From: Marsupella aquatica
Lineage: Eukaryota; Marchantiophyta
Length of the DNA: 64,000 bases
Reading direction: 5' to 3'
Assembly: GCA_973895155.1 (NCBI GenBank)
Contig: OZ316892.1
Coordinates: 10,044,001-10,108,000, forward strand
The notes under the pieces were generated by a model. That model ran no database searches. It saw nothing but the letters and a program-made list of their open reading frames with translations, and had not been told where the DNA came from. Shown here piece after piece: positions 23,833-36,700 of this stretch. A program made the translations under genes and the position numbers. Numbering within the stretch: position 1 is the first letter of the stretch; every line of letters begins with the position of its first letter.

Positions 23833-23937
23833 TAAGGGGCATCTTGCATGGACAAACGTTTATTTTAGATGGGGTGTATGGATACTTAGATCTAAGTGTA
23901 TTTAAAAACCAATGTTTTCATTGATGAAAGGTCAAAA

Positions 23938-24585
23938 TGTTAGGGTTTCGATTCAACCTTGACTAGGTTAACTAGAGTAAGTTATTGAGCATAGACGACA
24001 TTCGCAAAGGCAAGCCCATAAACCATCCAACGCACAAGAGTCGACACAAAGAGATACGTGGTTCACCTCCACATGAGGCTACGTCCACTAGGCCGACCGG
24101 CCATACCAAGCATCCACAGCACAAGCTCTCCCTATCTCTCAACTAGCTTCGTAACAATGAGCCTAAGTTTCACCAGGGTCTGGCATCAGCCATGGCTTAG
24201 TTAATACACAACAACACTAGCGCTAACATTAGCTAAGTCCTAACCCGAGTTAGACTAACTGTGGTTAGCTCATGAGTCACAAGACTAGAGCAATATCTAA
24301 CATAAGTTAACTAGAGTTAACATTAGTTGACTAGACTCTTCATGAAAAGATAACCCTCTTTGGATCCCATGGAGAGAGAACACTCAGTGAAGAACTTTGT
24401 GTGAGAATGAGAGAGCTTGGACCATAGAGCTATAGTGATATGTACTTTTTGTGTTCATAGTGAAGCTCTTGGTGCGGCCGTGGCATAGTCCTTAACGGGG
24501 TGAACCACGTATCTTTGTGTCAGTGTACTCGAGTGCTATATGAATGATGATTATGAGATGTCATGTTGTCCGTTTTGATCATACA
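23938..24585 (+). mobile_element. 5' LTR of an LTR retrotransposon, split by a solo LTR
   Basis: Starts TGTTAGGGTTTCG at 23938, is interrupted at 23993-24302 by a second LTR plus its duplication, resumes with taactagagttaac, and ends ATACA at 24585. Contains gggtgaaccacgtatc like its relatives. A primer-binding site follows two bases later. No matching 3' LTR was recognised downstream, so the element is broken or its 3' part is too diverged to see. Confidence 0.65.
23993..24302 (-). mobile_element. Solo LTR, reverse, nested in another LTR
   Basis: 310 bp reverse-oriented LTR (in its own sense starts TGTTAGATATTG and ends near GCTCAATA; the expected final CA has mutated to TA). Perfect 5 bp duplication taagt at 23988-23992 and 24303-24307. 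Shares the aggtgaaccacgtatctc and gatggtttatgggcttgcc blocks with the copy at 21645. Confidence 0.82.
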
Positions 24586-24587
24586 AT

Positions 24588-24599
24588 TGGTATCAGGGC
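24588..24599 (+). other. Primer-binding site, initiator-tRNA-Met type
   Basis: TGGTATCAGGGC lies two bases after the LTR end at 24585. It matches the common plant PBS TGGTATCAGAGC with one substitution; minus-strand synthesis would be primed here by initiator methionine tRNA. Confidence 0.7.
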
Positions 24600-25593
24600 A
24601 AGCATAGGAGTGACAACAGGATTTTTTCGTGACAGTTTTTTTCCAACCATTAGTGTCAAAAGAATTCATGGAGTTTCGTCACATGGAACTAAGAGGTGTT
24701 GGGCTCAACAGATAGATCGGGGCAAGGGCATTCTAGCGGTGCTTAGAAATCACTGATCAAAGTTTGTGGTGAGGCGTAATTGAAGTTTCCATCGTTCTGG
24801 ATTTTTTGTGAAAATAAATTTGTGTTTGAAGGTTTCTTTGACAGAGGAGGGACCTGAGATCGTTTACTCGACGGTGTGAGCTTTGCAATGCGTGAAGCCC
24901 CCAACATTATTAATAATGGGCCAGACGTGCGAACGGATGAAGGGTGCAGAAAATTTGATTTGAGATTAATTTTTATAATTGGCTTAGAAGTATCAAGGGA
25001 TGGTTTTATTCAAAGAACCCTTTCTAACTAATATAGGCTCATATAAATGTCGCCCAAGTTAATATGCTTCAAGAGGTGATGTAATATGGATGCAACACGC
25101 GTCACAATAGGATTGGTTTGTGGGCCACCCTTTATTGGAACATGTGTATATGACATATAATTGTGGTTGCAACATCTATGATTCAAAGTAGTTTAGGACT
25201 TTGGGGCTTTGAACCTTGACTACCCCGGCCCTAGGGTTCAGAAATGCCCAAAGTTGAAGTTTGGGGTTAAAGGGTCACGAACACAAAAATGTAAGTACCC
25301 AAAACCCTCCCAAAACACTCCCTTTAGTTTTGAAACCGTTTGCACGCTGATGACTTTATAAATTTTCAAGGCTTTCATAAATGGTGTAAAATATGAAATT
25401 ATAATATCTCAAAGGGGCAGATTTATTCTACATGAAGTTTTTGAGAATAACAAGAGAATTTTTAATAGGCTCCCAAAAATAATAAGGGGTACTAGGGAAG
25501 GGGATGTACGCACGTAACCTCTTTAGTTTACAAAAGCTGGGGGCCCAGGGCGTGAAGCGTTGCATACTATAGCTCAAATTGTAGATCCGACAC
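24600..25593. other. Possible retrotransposon internal region, no protein recognised
   Basis: Lies downstream of the PBS and would be leader/gag if the element is intact. Frames are broken and I recognise no gag, protease, integrase or reverse transcriptase motif. Otherwise unassigned. Confidence 0.35.
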
Positions 25594-25793
25594 CTTGGGC
25601 CCTCACTCCATTTAAAAGAAGTGGACCCCTATGCGATCAGGCCCTTTTCGTGTTTACCCGTTGTTATTTCTATTTTACCATTAAAAGTTCCCTTATTACC
25701 GGTAATAATTATAATTATTAGTTCAAATGAATAAAAACTATCCTTCAAGCGTTCACACATCCTCCATGTATTAGTTAAGACTGAGGGCCCAGA
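25594..25793 (+). mobile_element. hAT-like MITE (family B), copy 1
   Basis: About 200 bp, from cttgggccctcactcc to gactgagggcccag. Nearly the same interior as the copy at 50047-50259, with shared blocks aaaagaagtggaccc, attaccggtaataattat and ctccatgtattagttaag. No flanking duplication is visible, so its ends have probably decayed. Confidence 0.75.
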
Positions 25794-25916
25794 AATCAAG
25801 CAAAGCTGGTCGTTTTGGTATCTGGTTTATTGCCGAGGGTGAATAGAGTGTGACATAACAAGCAAAAGAGACATTTCTGGTTTTTTCAAGGCTATGGAGA
25901 GTTAGCTTTGCTGAAG

Positions 25917-26213
25917 CTCGGGGATCTCACTATATGGATGTCTCCCTATCACCTGCGATGTTTTTAGGCCTCGGACCCCTTAAAATGTAAAAAACATAAA
26001 TTAGTCTTCAACCCCTATAAAGTTGGAATATTTTTGGAATATTTCAAAAATTTAGTTAGAAGGACCCTGATGTTCTTATGAGTCTTAAAATATGATTTAA
26101 AAGACCCTCTTGTTTTTCTTAGAAAATTCTTAAGTCTTCCCTTTGGACCAATAAAATGACCCTATACTTTGTCACATGTGATGTGCCATTTTTGTGGAAG
26201 TGAAACCCCCAAG
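25917..26213 (+). mobile_element. hAT-like MITE (family A), intact
   Basis: 297 bp from CTCGGGGATCTCAC to GTGAAACCCCCAAG, with subterminal tatcacctgcgatg and (inverse) cacatgtgatgtgcc. Perfect 8 bp duplication tgctgaag at 25909-25916 and 26214-26221. Non-coding. Confidence 0.9.
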
Positions 26214-27600
26214 TGCTGAAGTGCATTTTCTCTTTGTCTGAACGCTTGACACAGGAGTAGAAACGCAAAGTGCTAAGGTTCAACGTAAGATAGGAGCAAA
26301 GCCGTTGTTTTGAGACCGGGATTGATACTTGAAGCGGAGGGATCAAGACGTACCGAAAGATTACACAGTGCTGGAGTGGACCACAATGCCAATGCAATTT
26401 GCCAACATTTACTAGATGACGGTCAACACTTTTCTTGTTTGAAACGGCATCAGTTGAGTGAGAAACCCGGGCTTTTTTGTTTAAACAAATTTGTGGTTTT
26501 TTAAAGGGGTTTAAGGGCTGGTTTTTGGTGTGTATACACACATTGCCCATACCCCATTTGCGCCCTCTGTCCTGTGTATACTAAGTCATGGCCGCGACCC
26601 CACACAGGTCGGCGTCATTTGCACCATTGCGGCCCCAGCCGGGAGCCTACTTACTCATCGCCCTCGCTCCTCCCTACGCGGCCCCGTTTGCCCCTGCGCC
26701 CCCATTTTGGACTTGCTTTCTCTCCCTTCGGCGATTGCCTCACGGCCGGCCAGGACTCCTGGCTGAGTACACAGTTGTATGCTCCCGCCCTCGACCCCTA
26801 CGCGTCCCCGCCCCCACCTGGCCCGATGCGCATTTTACGTTGTATTTTTCCAATAAGGGGCTTAAGACCCCCATAAGGCCCATTTTTAAAAATCTTTCCC
26901 TCCACTCTGTTGGTTGTGGCTTTTTCCGGCACCTGCTACCCCCTAATTTAACCACTTCATCAGGGGGAATGGTTCCCTATGAGTGTTGTTGCTCTATGCA
27001 AAAATATCCCAAAAAATAGAGAGCAATTTTTTGGTGGTTCGATGAAGATTTTATCTAGGAAACAGTAACTTTTTACGGTCATCTTTGGGGAGTTGGTAGC
27101 CAATGAAGTTGGCAACATGGTGCACTGATCAAATTACACTTCTGACATTGGGGTGTTACTTGGATTTTGATTATTCCCCAAGGTGGTCAAAATGAGGGAG
27201 AATTTTTGAGTTTTACCTACCCGGACCAAAACATGAAAAAGTTTTTTGTCGGAACTTGATTTTGATTTTGGATTTTAGTGTTGGTTTGCTAGGCTGATGG
27301 GCTACATGGCGGTGACAAGTTTCAAGTTTTTTAAGAAGTTGCAAAAATTTACATTTGTTCATGATTTTGAGTTGAGTCACCAGTACGAACGGAGGGGGAA
27401 AGCGACAAAGGGATAGAAGAGCGGTTGCAGCACTAACAATGGGTTCTTTGAAGTTTTGAAGGTCCTAGGGGTATACAATGGCTCCATGAAAAGTTACTAC
27501 TACAAAATATAGGGGTGGAAAAGTTTACTGGCCACAATAATTTTACGTTATGGCAAGTTCAAATGCAAGATGTGTTAGTTTTGCAAGGTTTGGGCGCAAG
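26214..27600. other. No gene recognised; GC-rich open stretch
   Basis: At 26530-26880 composition turns strongly GC-rich (Pro/Arg/Ala-rich in all frames) and then returns to AT-rich. Open frames of up to 143 codons follow from that composition. It could be part of an unknown LTR or gene fragment; nothing decisive. Confidence 0.4.
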
Positions 27601-27765
27601 ACTTATAAGACCATTAGGGTCTTTTTAATCAATTTGGGAATATTCTAAGAATATTGCAACTTTATTGGGGGCAAAAAATATTTTTTTTCTCTTGCATTTT
27701 AGGGGATCTTAGGCCTATAAACCTTGCATATGATGGGAAGCCCCCCATATACTGAGACCCCTGAG
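27601..27765 (-). mobile_element. Family A MITE, shortened copy lacking one end
   Basis: 165 bp matching the reverse-oriented family A interior (acttataaga, ggaatattctaagaatatt) and keeping only the end GAGACCCCTGAG. The octamer ggcgcaag lies directly before the truncated edge (27593-27600) and ggtgcaag directly after the intact end (27766-27773), a 7 of 8 match. Confidence 0.7.
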
Positions 27766-27779
27766 GGTGCAAGAAAAAT

Positions 27780-28420
27780 CTTGAGGTGAAAATAGATGTT
27801 GAAGTGAGAAAAGCAGTTGAAGTGAGAAAAAGATGTTAGGGAGAGAAAAGATGTCAATGACAGAAAAGATGTCAAGGTGAACAAAGATGTTGATGCCATA
27901 AAAAGAGATGTCAAGCTAAGGAAAATAAGTCAAGCAAAAAATATGTCAAGTAGAGAAAAGATGTCAATGATTGTGAGAAAAATATATATGGAAAATATGT
28001 CGAGGGTGAGGGAATAATGGTGTAGTGAGATAAAAATGTGAAGGTGAGAAAAAGGTCAGATGTCGAGGTGCAAACAGATGTCAATTCAATGAGAAAAAGA
28101 GATGTTGAGGTGAGGCAAAGAAGAGAAGGTGCACAACAATCATGGCGAGATGAGAAAAGATGTAAAGACGAGGAAAAGATGTGAGTCAAGGGTGAGGAAA
28201 AGATATATATTGGTGTGATAAAGATGTCAATGTGAGAAAGATGTGGAGGTGAGGAAAAAATGTTGAGTCACGTGAAAATATATATTGAGAAGAGAAACAA
28301 AAATCAAGGACCTAAAAGATGTCAAGGGTGAGAAAATAACTGCCATGATGAGATAAAGATGTCAATGTGAGGGAAAATGACAAGCTGAGATTGAAAAAGA
28401 TGTCAAGGCAAGGTGGAGTT
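27780..28420. repeat. Decayed GATGTC minisatellite, locus 2
   Basis: Irregular repeats around aaaagatgtcaaggtgag with units of about 17-22 bp. Starts within a few bases of the family A fragment at 27601-27773. Minus-strand frames with Ser/Leu/Phe repetition are artefacts. Confidence 0.8.
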
Positions 28421-28796
28421 ATTGTGGATTGTGGTGCTCAACAACTCGTGCATTGACATTGGAGACGCAAGATAAAAGGTCACCAGAGCATAGAGCTCAA
28501 GCACAACCAAATGATAGAAAAAAATGTTTTTTATTTAAAAATGTTAGAGAAATTAATATTGTATTTATTCTGAAGTATTTTCCAAAACTTTAAGGCTATT
28601 ATCCAATTCTTTAAATCTCAATTTTGATAATTAGTTTGTAATTAATATTCAATTAATGTTTTTATCTTGGTCAAGTTTGGGTAGGTTACTGGTAACTTGG
28701 GCAGAGATACTTGAGATTAATAGGGGTATAGATGGATCCAGCCCATGTAGAAAAACAAATTTTTAATTAAGGGCTAAGATTTGTTCCCATTATTTA

Positions 28797-28953
28797 CGGA
28801 CTCCATGAAAGGTCCCTTCCAAAATTCCTAGCACTAGAGTGTACCATGTCAACAACAACCGCAACAAACAAGACTCATCAGTTATATGAATCAACTTACA
28901 ATTTTCATTTGTGTTTGCGTCAATTTGGGTGTAAATTTTGGGACGCCATGCCG
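28797..28953. mobile_element. Tc1/mariner-like MITE, 157 bp, copy 2 (reverse)
   Basis: Runs CGGACTCCATGAAAGG ... GGACGCCATGCCG with TA on both sides (28795-28796, 28954-28955). Reverse orientation of the copies at 16271 and 60825; lengths agree within one base. Confidence 0.82.
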
Positions 28954-28955
28954 TA

Positions 28956-31625
28956 AAAATAAATGTAAAAATTTAGAAATGCAAAGAGCAAGATGGGTAA
29001 AATTGTCACTATGTAACCGTTTTAGTTACATATCCAATTTTAAAAATTAAATTCAAAGGTTTAAAATATATTTTTCAAATAATAAACAATGACTAATAAC
29101 TAACTTGATAACTTACTTGTTAAATGGTAATTGGCACATGGAGTAAGATTTCCAACCTTTTGCAATTCAGGCAAAGTCGGAACTTGAACTCAATGAATTG
29201 ATTCAATTCATTTGATCAGACATTGATCTGGTTTCAAATGGACTTGCCACGGATTGACTATTGACTATTGCCATGAATTTGGTTGCATGTAACGAAAAAG
29301 TCTGATTTTGACAACTACTTGTGATAACCATGTTGTCTACTTTGGCATGCAAAGGAAAGTATTCATACAGTGGCAGTTAAAAACATGTCAACTGCTCAAT
29401 TGGGTCCACAATTGATTTCGTGAGAAAATCTAATCTAATCTAATCTAAACAATACAAGCTATAAAATCTAACATATTTGTAGAGGGAAGAGTGATGGATG
29501 GTTTCTGATGCATAGATGGTACCAAATAGACTTTGATTGGCAGCCCACTTTTCTTGCTTGGAACACTGTGTCACTTGTTCCAGCTAAATGTAATTAATTT
29601 TCTGTTTATTCCGTGTCTTTGTCAGATTGTTTACTGTATGGGCCTGCAAATTAAAAAGACAACCACTCTGTAAACGAGGCGGACCTTGCATTACACTTCT
29701 TGATGAATTCCTTTGCATTACAGTTATTGATGGACACCTTTTCAGTCAGCGTGATTGTGGGAGCACTTGGTCTGTTTTGTCCTAAATTCCAACGAGGTGC
29801 ATGGCTGACTGCCCGGCATGTTCAGAAATTGCTGATGCCTGAACAACGCCTTAACAACGCCTGAACAACTCCATTGATTCGCCGCTCTCCGTGTTTTCCA
29901 GGTTTTCGAGACCCACCGACACGTCTAACGTCGGTTAGAAATGGTGGAAGCGTGCGAGGTAGACACTGATGGCTTCGAATATGGTGGCTTCTTACTAGAC
30001 GGAGCCTACTCTGAATCCAATCAACATCCTCTTAAGATGGAAACATACTCACCCTCCTGGAGTCCTGGTATACTGCATGGGGATTGTCTCCGTCCAGAAG
30101 CTCATCTTCTGCTACCATTATCGAACATACACCGGCCGGATTGCATGGCATGCAAAACCTTTATAGTGCCAGCTGAGGACCCTTCTGATGCCAAACACTT
30201 GGTACTTTGTCGACGATGCCGTTGAATCCATCCTGACGAAGATTCCAATCGCTGATAAGGAAGTTGACATCCGACGAACGCTATGCCGCCCACACAATAG
30301 CCGCTTTAATGCTAGCCTACCTAGCTATGAAACCCAATATCCTCAGCGATTTGAGAGCTATTCGATGGAGTGATCAGCAACGAGCATGACGAGATATTCT
30401 GTTCCAGTCCTTATCACTCGTCCAGAAGCACTTTAGTTAGTTCGACAAATCTATCAAGAATGTCGCGACTTGGAATGTGAGTCGTCTTAATGGCCACTAG
30501 ATCGCAGGAAATGTCCACTAAATAATTACGCAACCTTTGTAGCTTAGGGAGGCTCCCTAAATATAATGCCCACGAGAAATCAAGGGATGTAAATTGCTGC
30601 TTTAATTCAAGATTCTCCACTTATAAGACCTCCAAAGTCACTACCACATGAAGTAAGGGCACTAATATATGCTGACGGCACCGGCCCAAAGGTGGTGCAG
30701 TGTGCTCCATATCTAGGAACTGGACGGTTTCTACATTGCAAATTATTATTGTGTCCTTTGTTATAAGCTTCGTATCATTAAAGGGACTACCTCAATTGTA
30801 ATCCTCAACATAATTGGTTTACTATCCAAGCTTTCCTAATTGACAGACTCTCGATCGGCTGTTTGGTAGCGTCTCCATCATGCTGGGGGACTTCAATTTA
30901 GTGGAAGGGAACTTCGGCATGATAGGCTATCATCTGATTCTCCTCTTCTCCAAGGGAATGAATTGACTACGGTCACAGAACTCAAAAAGTCAAACAATTG
31001 AATGTTGTGACTGTTAGATTTCATGAATGCCCATTCTCACGGCACTGTGGTGCATAATCTATTACAGTTCTGATGCCACAGCGGCAGCTTAACTTAAACA
31101 ATTTGTGTTTCTCGCTCAGGCTAAAATTCGATCGATCATCCAAAAAATTCATCTCTAGGGGGACCGAAGGGTTCCTCGCGATGTTCTTCCTGATATGGGT
31201 AATCCATCACGCCATTCTCCACTGCTTTCATTCTCAAGAATGAATATTTCATGTTGTGTTTCTCTCCTTGAGCTAATTAGCATAAACACAGCATGAAATT
31301 TTCTGTCCTTGAGACTCGCCTTGAGAATGATAAACGTACGAATTGTACCATTCTCGTGTAGCCATCACTGCAAATCTCGAAAGCCGCCCGTGCAGTGCAG
31401 CTGCTGTGGGATGCACGCTCAGAACGTGGGCGATTACATGAAGGTTCAAAAGCTTGGGGTAACTACGATGAATTAGGTTTCCCGGGCAGGTAAGGGACCG
31501 CCAGGTCGGAGCAGCGAAAGGTACAGAGCCTGCACGCAAGGAAGAAGAACGTGAGAAATGTTAGCCATTTTCCTCGAGGCAGACGAACCGAACCCCTCGA
31601 ACAGGTCGATCAGGATGGCCTTCAG

Positions 31626-31628
<3 letters not shown>
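28956..31628. other. No gene recognised
   Basis: AT-rich to 29700, then more balanced. Open frames at 29941-30225 and 30188-30373 overlap in different phases and might be pieces of a decayed gene, but I recognise no domain. A short tctaatctaatctaa run lies near 29430. Confidence 0.4.

Positions 31629-31678
<50 letters not shown>
31629..31678. repeat. (CT)n microsatellite, about 25 units
   Basis: Uninterrupted CT dinucleotide run of about 50 bases. The Ser/Leu-rich frame across it is not a gene. Confidence 0.95.
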
Positions 31679-31680
<2 letters not shown>

Positions 31681-31746
31681 CACCTCGTCCTTGGTAGCCT
31701 CTACCTTTGGTCCTCAGGGTCTCGAGTATTCCCCTTTGTTTCCCTC

Positions 31747-32370
31747 TGGTTGTATGATTTGTCAAGGCAAGGAGATCCACTACTGAGAGTCTTGTCCTCC
31801 TTTCTTCGATCTCTGAGTTTCCACATTATTGTGTGTACGCCTAGAGTACTCACTTAGTTCTGGAATGATTTGTCAAGGCAAGGAGGTCCACTAGCTACGC
31901 AGATACTTCTCCTCCTCTCTTCCATCTCTGAGCTTCCACTTCATTTGCCCGGCACGTCTAGCGTACTCACTTAGCCTCTGCAATGATGTGTCAAGGCAAG
32001 GAGATCGATCCATTACTCGGAGTCTTGTCCTCCTCTCTTCTCTGAGCTTCCACATTATTGTCAGTGAGTCTAGAGTACTACTCACTTAGTTCCGGAATGT
32101 TTTGTCAAGGCAAGGAGATCTACCATTCAGAGTCTTGTCCTCCTCTCTTTTCTGAGCTTCCACATTATTGTCTGTGCGTCTAGAGTACGCGCTTAGTTCT
32201 GGAATGATTTGTCATGGCAAGGACATCCACTACGCAGAGAATGTACTCCTTTCCTCCGCGAGCTTCCACATACTTGTCTGTTTAGAGTTCTCAGTTCGCT
32301 CGGGAATGATTGTGAAGGAAAGGACATCCACTCCTCGGAGACGTGTCCCTTCTTGTATGCGAGACCTCTG
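31747..32370. repeat. Tandem array, about 6 x 110 bp
   Basis: Six diverged copies starting near 31747, 31860, 31977, 32091, 32197 and 32300. Each carries ggaatgatttgtcaaggca, tcttgtcctcctctcttct, gagcttccacattattgt and a tctagagtactcacttag block. Overlapping open frames on both strands are shadows of the repeat. Confidence 0.85.
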
Positions 32371-32455
32371 GTGGTGTCCTGCTCTTACAATGGACTCTAA
32401 AAACTGCTCTAGTCTCCATTGTATCAAACCCCGAAATTTGATCCATGGACCTTAG

Positions 32456-33360
32456 TTAGCATTTAAGATTTCCGACAGAAAAAGTTGTCTCTTTGCAAAT
32501 TCATGATCCATGACTTTTTGCCATAATCTAATCTGGGACGTCATATGCCATGAATATCAGTGAAAACAAATAAATACTTTCATATGATTTTGTGAAAAGT
32601 CTATGGCCATTTGTTTATGGTCAAAAGACTCCCTATCCTCTAAACTTTCTTGGCTATAGTGATGCCCCCGGTGATGCCTCCTCCGCCTACAATGCATCTC
32701 ATAGGAAGTACCATTGTGGCTCCCATTTTCTCCTGTTTTATTTGTTGCATGTGGCTCTTTGTCTCCAAATCCCACTATTGCAAGCTGTCACTAGCTCGCA
32801 CTTCTTCCACTTCATGAATTCGTCAGCTCGTACATCATGACTTACACTGGTTATAGTAATTGGTGTTAGTGCATAATTAGCGTCACTAACCCCATTTCAC
32901 AGGTAGAGCAACCTTGTATTGATTGATAATTTGATAGATTTGATTCTGTCTATGTCACACTAAAGGAAATGGGATGGCCTACTATACTCTGAATGTTAAA
33001 CTAATGGTGCTATTCAACTTGTTTGCACACTTGGGCCAGTATTTACTGAGCCTCATTAGGAGTCCTCATTGGATAACTTTTGCCATGTCTCCATAAGCTC
33101 AAATTTTGCCAACATATTCTCCCATCTCATATTTATCAGTCACCCTAAAAAGTTGGAGACCATTTTGTCCATTTTACTATGAATGAGCACTAAAAGGGTC
33201 CAATATTATCAGTCAACTCCTGACAGACGTTTGACTTTCATTAAAGCCACCTTGGGTACTTTGGGCATGAGTTGCAAATTATTACTTTTGGGAGGGCCAC
33301 TTCCCCTTACTGTGTGAAGAACCCCCTAACTACCGTAGTTTGACTATATGAGCAGCAAAT
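32456..33360. other. No gene recognised
   Basis: AT-rich low-copy sequence with short open frames only and no element ends seen. Confidence 0.45.
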
Positions 33361-33564
33361 TATCAAGTTGCTTTGTGAAGGATGCCTTAAGTAGTTTGGG
33401 CAAGCCATGAGTAATCATTTACTACTGCATAAACTCATTGAAACCGACTGAAAATGGTATTATCATGTTGTTTTGTGAAGGATGCCTTAATTGGTTTGGG
33501 CATCATGGGCATGAGGAACAATTTACTACTGCATGAACTGATTGAAACCGCCTGAAAATGGTCT
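33361..33564. repeat. Tandem duplication, 2 x 100 bp
   Basis: Copies start at tatcaagttgctttgtgaag (33361) and tatcatgttgttttgtgaag (33461). Both include gatgccttaa, gtttgggca, atttactactgcat and the ttgaaaccg...ctgaaaatggt end. Confidence 0.85.
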
Positions 33565-33609
33565 AAGTCTGAAAATGTAAAAGGTTCTATTCAAGCATTT
33601 TTATATGTT

Positions 33610-33790
33610 CTGTGGCAGGCACCCCAGCAATGGAAACCCATTAGGGTTCTACAAACAGAAAAAAAAAACTTGATCCATCCCAGTAATGTAAATCCATGTG
33701 GGCTACACATAAAACCCCTTGATGCATCCCATCAATGAAAATCCATTTGGGCTACTTAGCAAACCCCTTGGTCCGTCCTCTCTTCATTTT
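33610..33790. repeat. Diverged tandem repeat, 3 x about 60 bp
   Basis: Three copies of a unit built as ...cccagcaatg, aaatccat.tgggctac, and a cccttgatgcatcc-like block, starting near 33618, 33678 and 33738. Confidence 0.65.
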
Positions 33791-33799
33791 CAATCCACT

Positions 33800-36700
33800 T
33801 TTACCTAATCTATATTTTGATGTAAAAACATTGTTATTGTGATTGTTCCTATCATGCTTGTGAAATAGAATATTGACATTGATCTCAATTTATATGGTAG
33901 CTTTGGTGCGTCTTATTTTCATTGCTTTTGGGGCCTTTTGGCTTGTTGGTTACTTCTTCATTGGTTCTTGAGCCTCTGGGATGTGTGTCTTGGTTGGGAG
34001 CTTTTTGTCGTTTGGTTGGTGGAATACATAACTACAATGCAAGTACAAGGACTAACACTTTTGCCAAAGAATACACGTTATTTTAGTTCATTTGAAAAAC
34101 AATTGTCTATCCACTTTTGGTGATTCATCTTCCTGCAGTTGTTTGGCAAACGGTTATCGCGTATATAACGTTCGTAATTTAAAAAACAAAACGTAAATCT
34201 CACTGACACGGAGTCTTACACATGGATTGGATTTTCTGACATAGTGATCCAAAAATACAGGAATTAACGGTCCAGAAACAGATGAATATAGGCGAACAGC
34301 ATATCACCAAAAAGTCTCGTTTGTCACATTAAAATGAACGCCCATTTATTCATCGCGTCACACTTTATTTAGTTTGCTAACATGCGCTGTTACAGCACTT
34401 TTATGTGACACGTGGAAGAGCTCATTCCAAGAAACCTAGACGTGTCCCCAACTGATTGCCTGAGTCTGGTGGGCCCGCCTTGGTCAGGGCAGAGGAGCAA
34501 AACTTTCAAGAAGGAGGCGGGCAGTGGCCGGCCCGTTCCCAAAAAAGAACTCTTCCAAAAACCAAAAGAAAAACACAAAATCAATAAAATTCCTCTGGCA
34601 GAGGAGAAAAAACTATATTTAACCGTGGTATCAAACTGACACCAGTACTGAAGTACGAACCCTCTCCTGGTTTCTCTCGGTACAACCACCTGCCCTGCCC
34701 GCCCCCTATTGAATCCTCGGCAGCATCAAAAAATCCTGCCCGGCGAAGAAAATATCAAACTTCCTGCCCATTTTAAATCCGGGCAGAAGTAGAAAATACT
34801 AAACTTCCTGCCCGGGGAAACGTAGAAGAAAATACAAACCTTGCCGACCGTTGATACCGGGGAGGTGGGCAGCAGCAGAAAGGACCAAGGAGATGTTGCA
34901 GGTAGAGGGCTACCCAATTGCTTTGGTTTTGTGAGACTGATCAGTTCCTCGACTAAGCAGCAAGATTGTTTTTTGGTAATCAGATTACTCAAGAGCTTTT
35001 CGAGCTTATTCCAAAATTCCAAACTCTACATTTATGTCGCAGGGTGCATACATAAATCTGGAGCGGAGACTACTCATACCTCTAGAACGTGATGCCACTC
35101 GTCTCCATCGCTGCTCCCTTACAAAGTCTGGTTGATAGGCAGCCAGGGTGAAATGTGAGACGATAGGCAGGACGGCAGTGATGGACCAGCTTGATTGTGG
35201 TCGTCAAGCTTCCAAGGGCTAGCTGATTTGAGACTATACCCCAAGGATGTGTTGCAAACTTCCCCATCAGCAGGCGACTGATAGTTTATCTGCCCCTGTT
35301 GTCAACGAGTGTGGCTCCAATGATTAGCAGTCTCTCAGCGAGGTAGATTGGTCAGTCATGAATAGAAGTAAACATTACGGAAGGAGTTGGAGACGATTAT
35401 TACTTATCCTTGGAGATGCTGCAGAATTTTCGCACCAGCGTTCCTTGAATTTGCTTCGTTAATATCGGAGATAGGTATAAATTTGGTCGCCAGGACAGGA
35501 GAGAGAGATGAACGGACATGCAGCAGAAAGAAAGGCTGTTCCTGTTCCTTTAGATAAGGTTGTTCCTGGATTGGGTGTGTGCGGCAAAGCTCATATCACA
35601 GCACGTACAAATGGTCTCGTTTAGGGAGGAGAAAAGGCGGAGAAAAGGTGGAGAAAAGGAATCGAAAATGGTAGTCAGAAAGGAGTTTAAGATAGTAGTC
35701 AGACATTTGGGTGAGAGGGATTGGAGATAGTCAGAAGAATAGCTATATTTTAACAGAGTAAGTTTCGTAGGATACAACGTACTTTGATGGACTGTACAAC
35801 ATCTTCCTGACTCCGGGAGTCGGACTGTTCCAAGTGCATTCTTCCTGGCAACTGCACGCTCGTCATGGCCTCGATGGTTGACACGCGTCTGTTGTCTGCA
35901 ACGTCAATAATATAGGTCAGGACTTCATCAACCGATAGCGATGAATTAAAGATTACAAGTACGTGCCAGCCCCTGCATAGCTCGCTCACATGCGTTAAAA
36001 TCTACAAGTACATGCCAGCCACTGCATTGCTCGCTCACATGCGATCGAGAGCAATTAAGCGCCCACAAGTATCGACAGTACTAACTCAATCTCACTCATC
36101 CGAGCTGCCCAGTTGCCTTTGAACTTTTGTGAACAACAGAGTGAATTTGACAGCCCGAATTCTACAATTCAGCTGCCAGTCTCTGAAACAATCATGTAGC
36201 AGACTCAACTAAATCTTGCAATATTCAACCGGTGAAGTGAGCCATGGACATGCACCTTCCGTTGAGTCCAGCTCTTGAAGAAACGTGAAATGTTCCTGAA
36301 TTTGCAGGGAGAACTTCAGCGAAGCTAAATTCTGTAACTTGGTTTTGCAGGGTTGTACACTAGCTACAGTGTGACTCAGTAGAATGCTAAGAGAAGAATA
36401 CTAGCTCGTGTACAAAATTTCCTCTGTGGTGGCTGTGCGAATCATCGAACTGACGGTTGTGCTGATCCCGGATGCTGATAAGACTGAAGGGTTTCTGAAT
36501 GAGTCAAAGTGACCAGTAATAGCATGATCACAGGTTACTTAGACACCCATTTCTCTCAACGTGCAAGGAATCACGGATGACCCGCAAAAAAAGAACAAAT
36601 TGGATTCACCAATGAAGCATTCACCCACGAGTATTAGGATCGAGTTCCAATTCGCCCCACCAGAACTTGAATTTAGGGCTATGACATGTACTATGTTGAG

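Noticed and set aside
25594-25793. Target duplication for family B copy 1
   Set aside because: Flanks do not match; ends are decayed.
26588-27019. 143-codon GC-rich frame
   Set aside because: Open in several phases because of local GC-richness; Pro/Arg-rich, no domain or start context.
31558-31857. 99-codon Ser/Leu-rich frame
   Set aside because: Runs through the CT microsatellite; not a gene.
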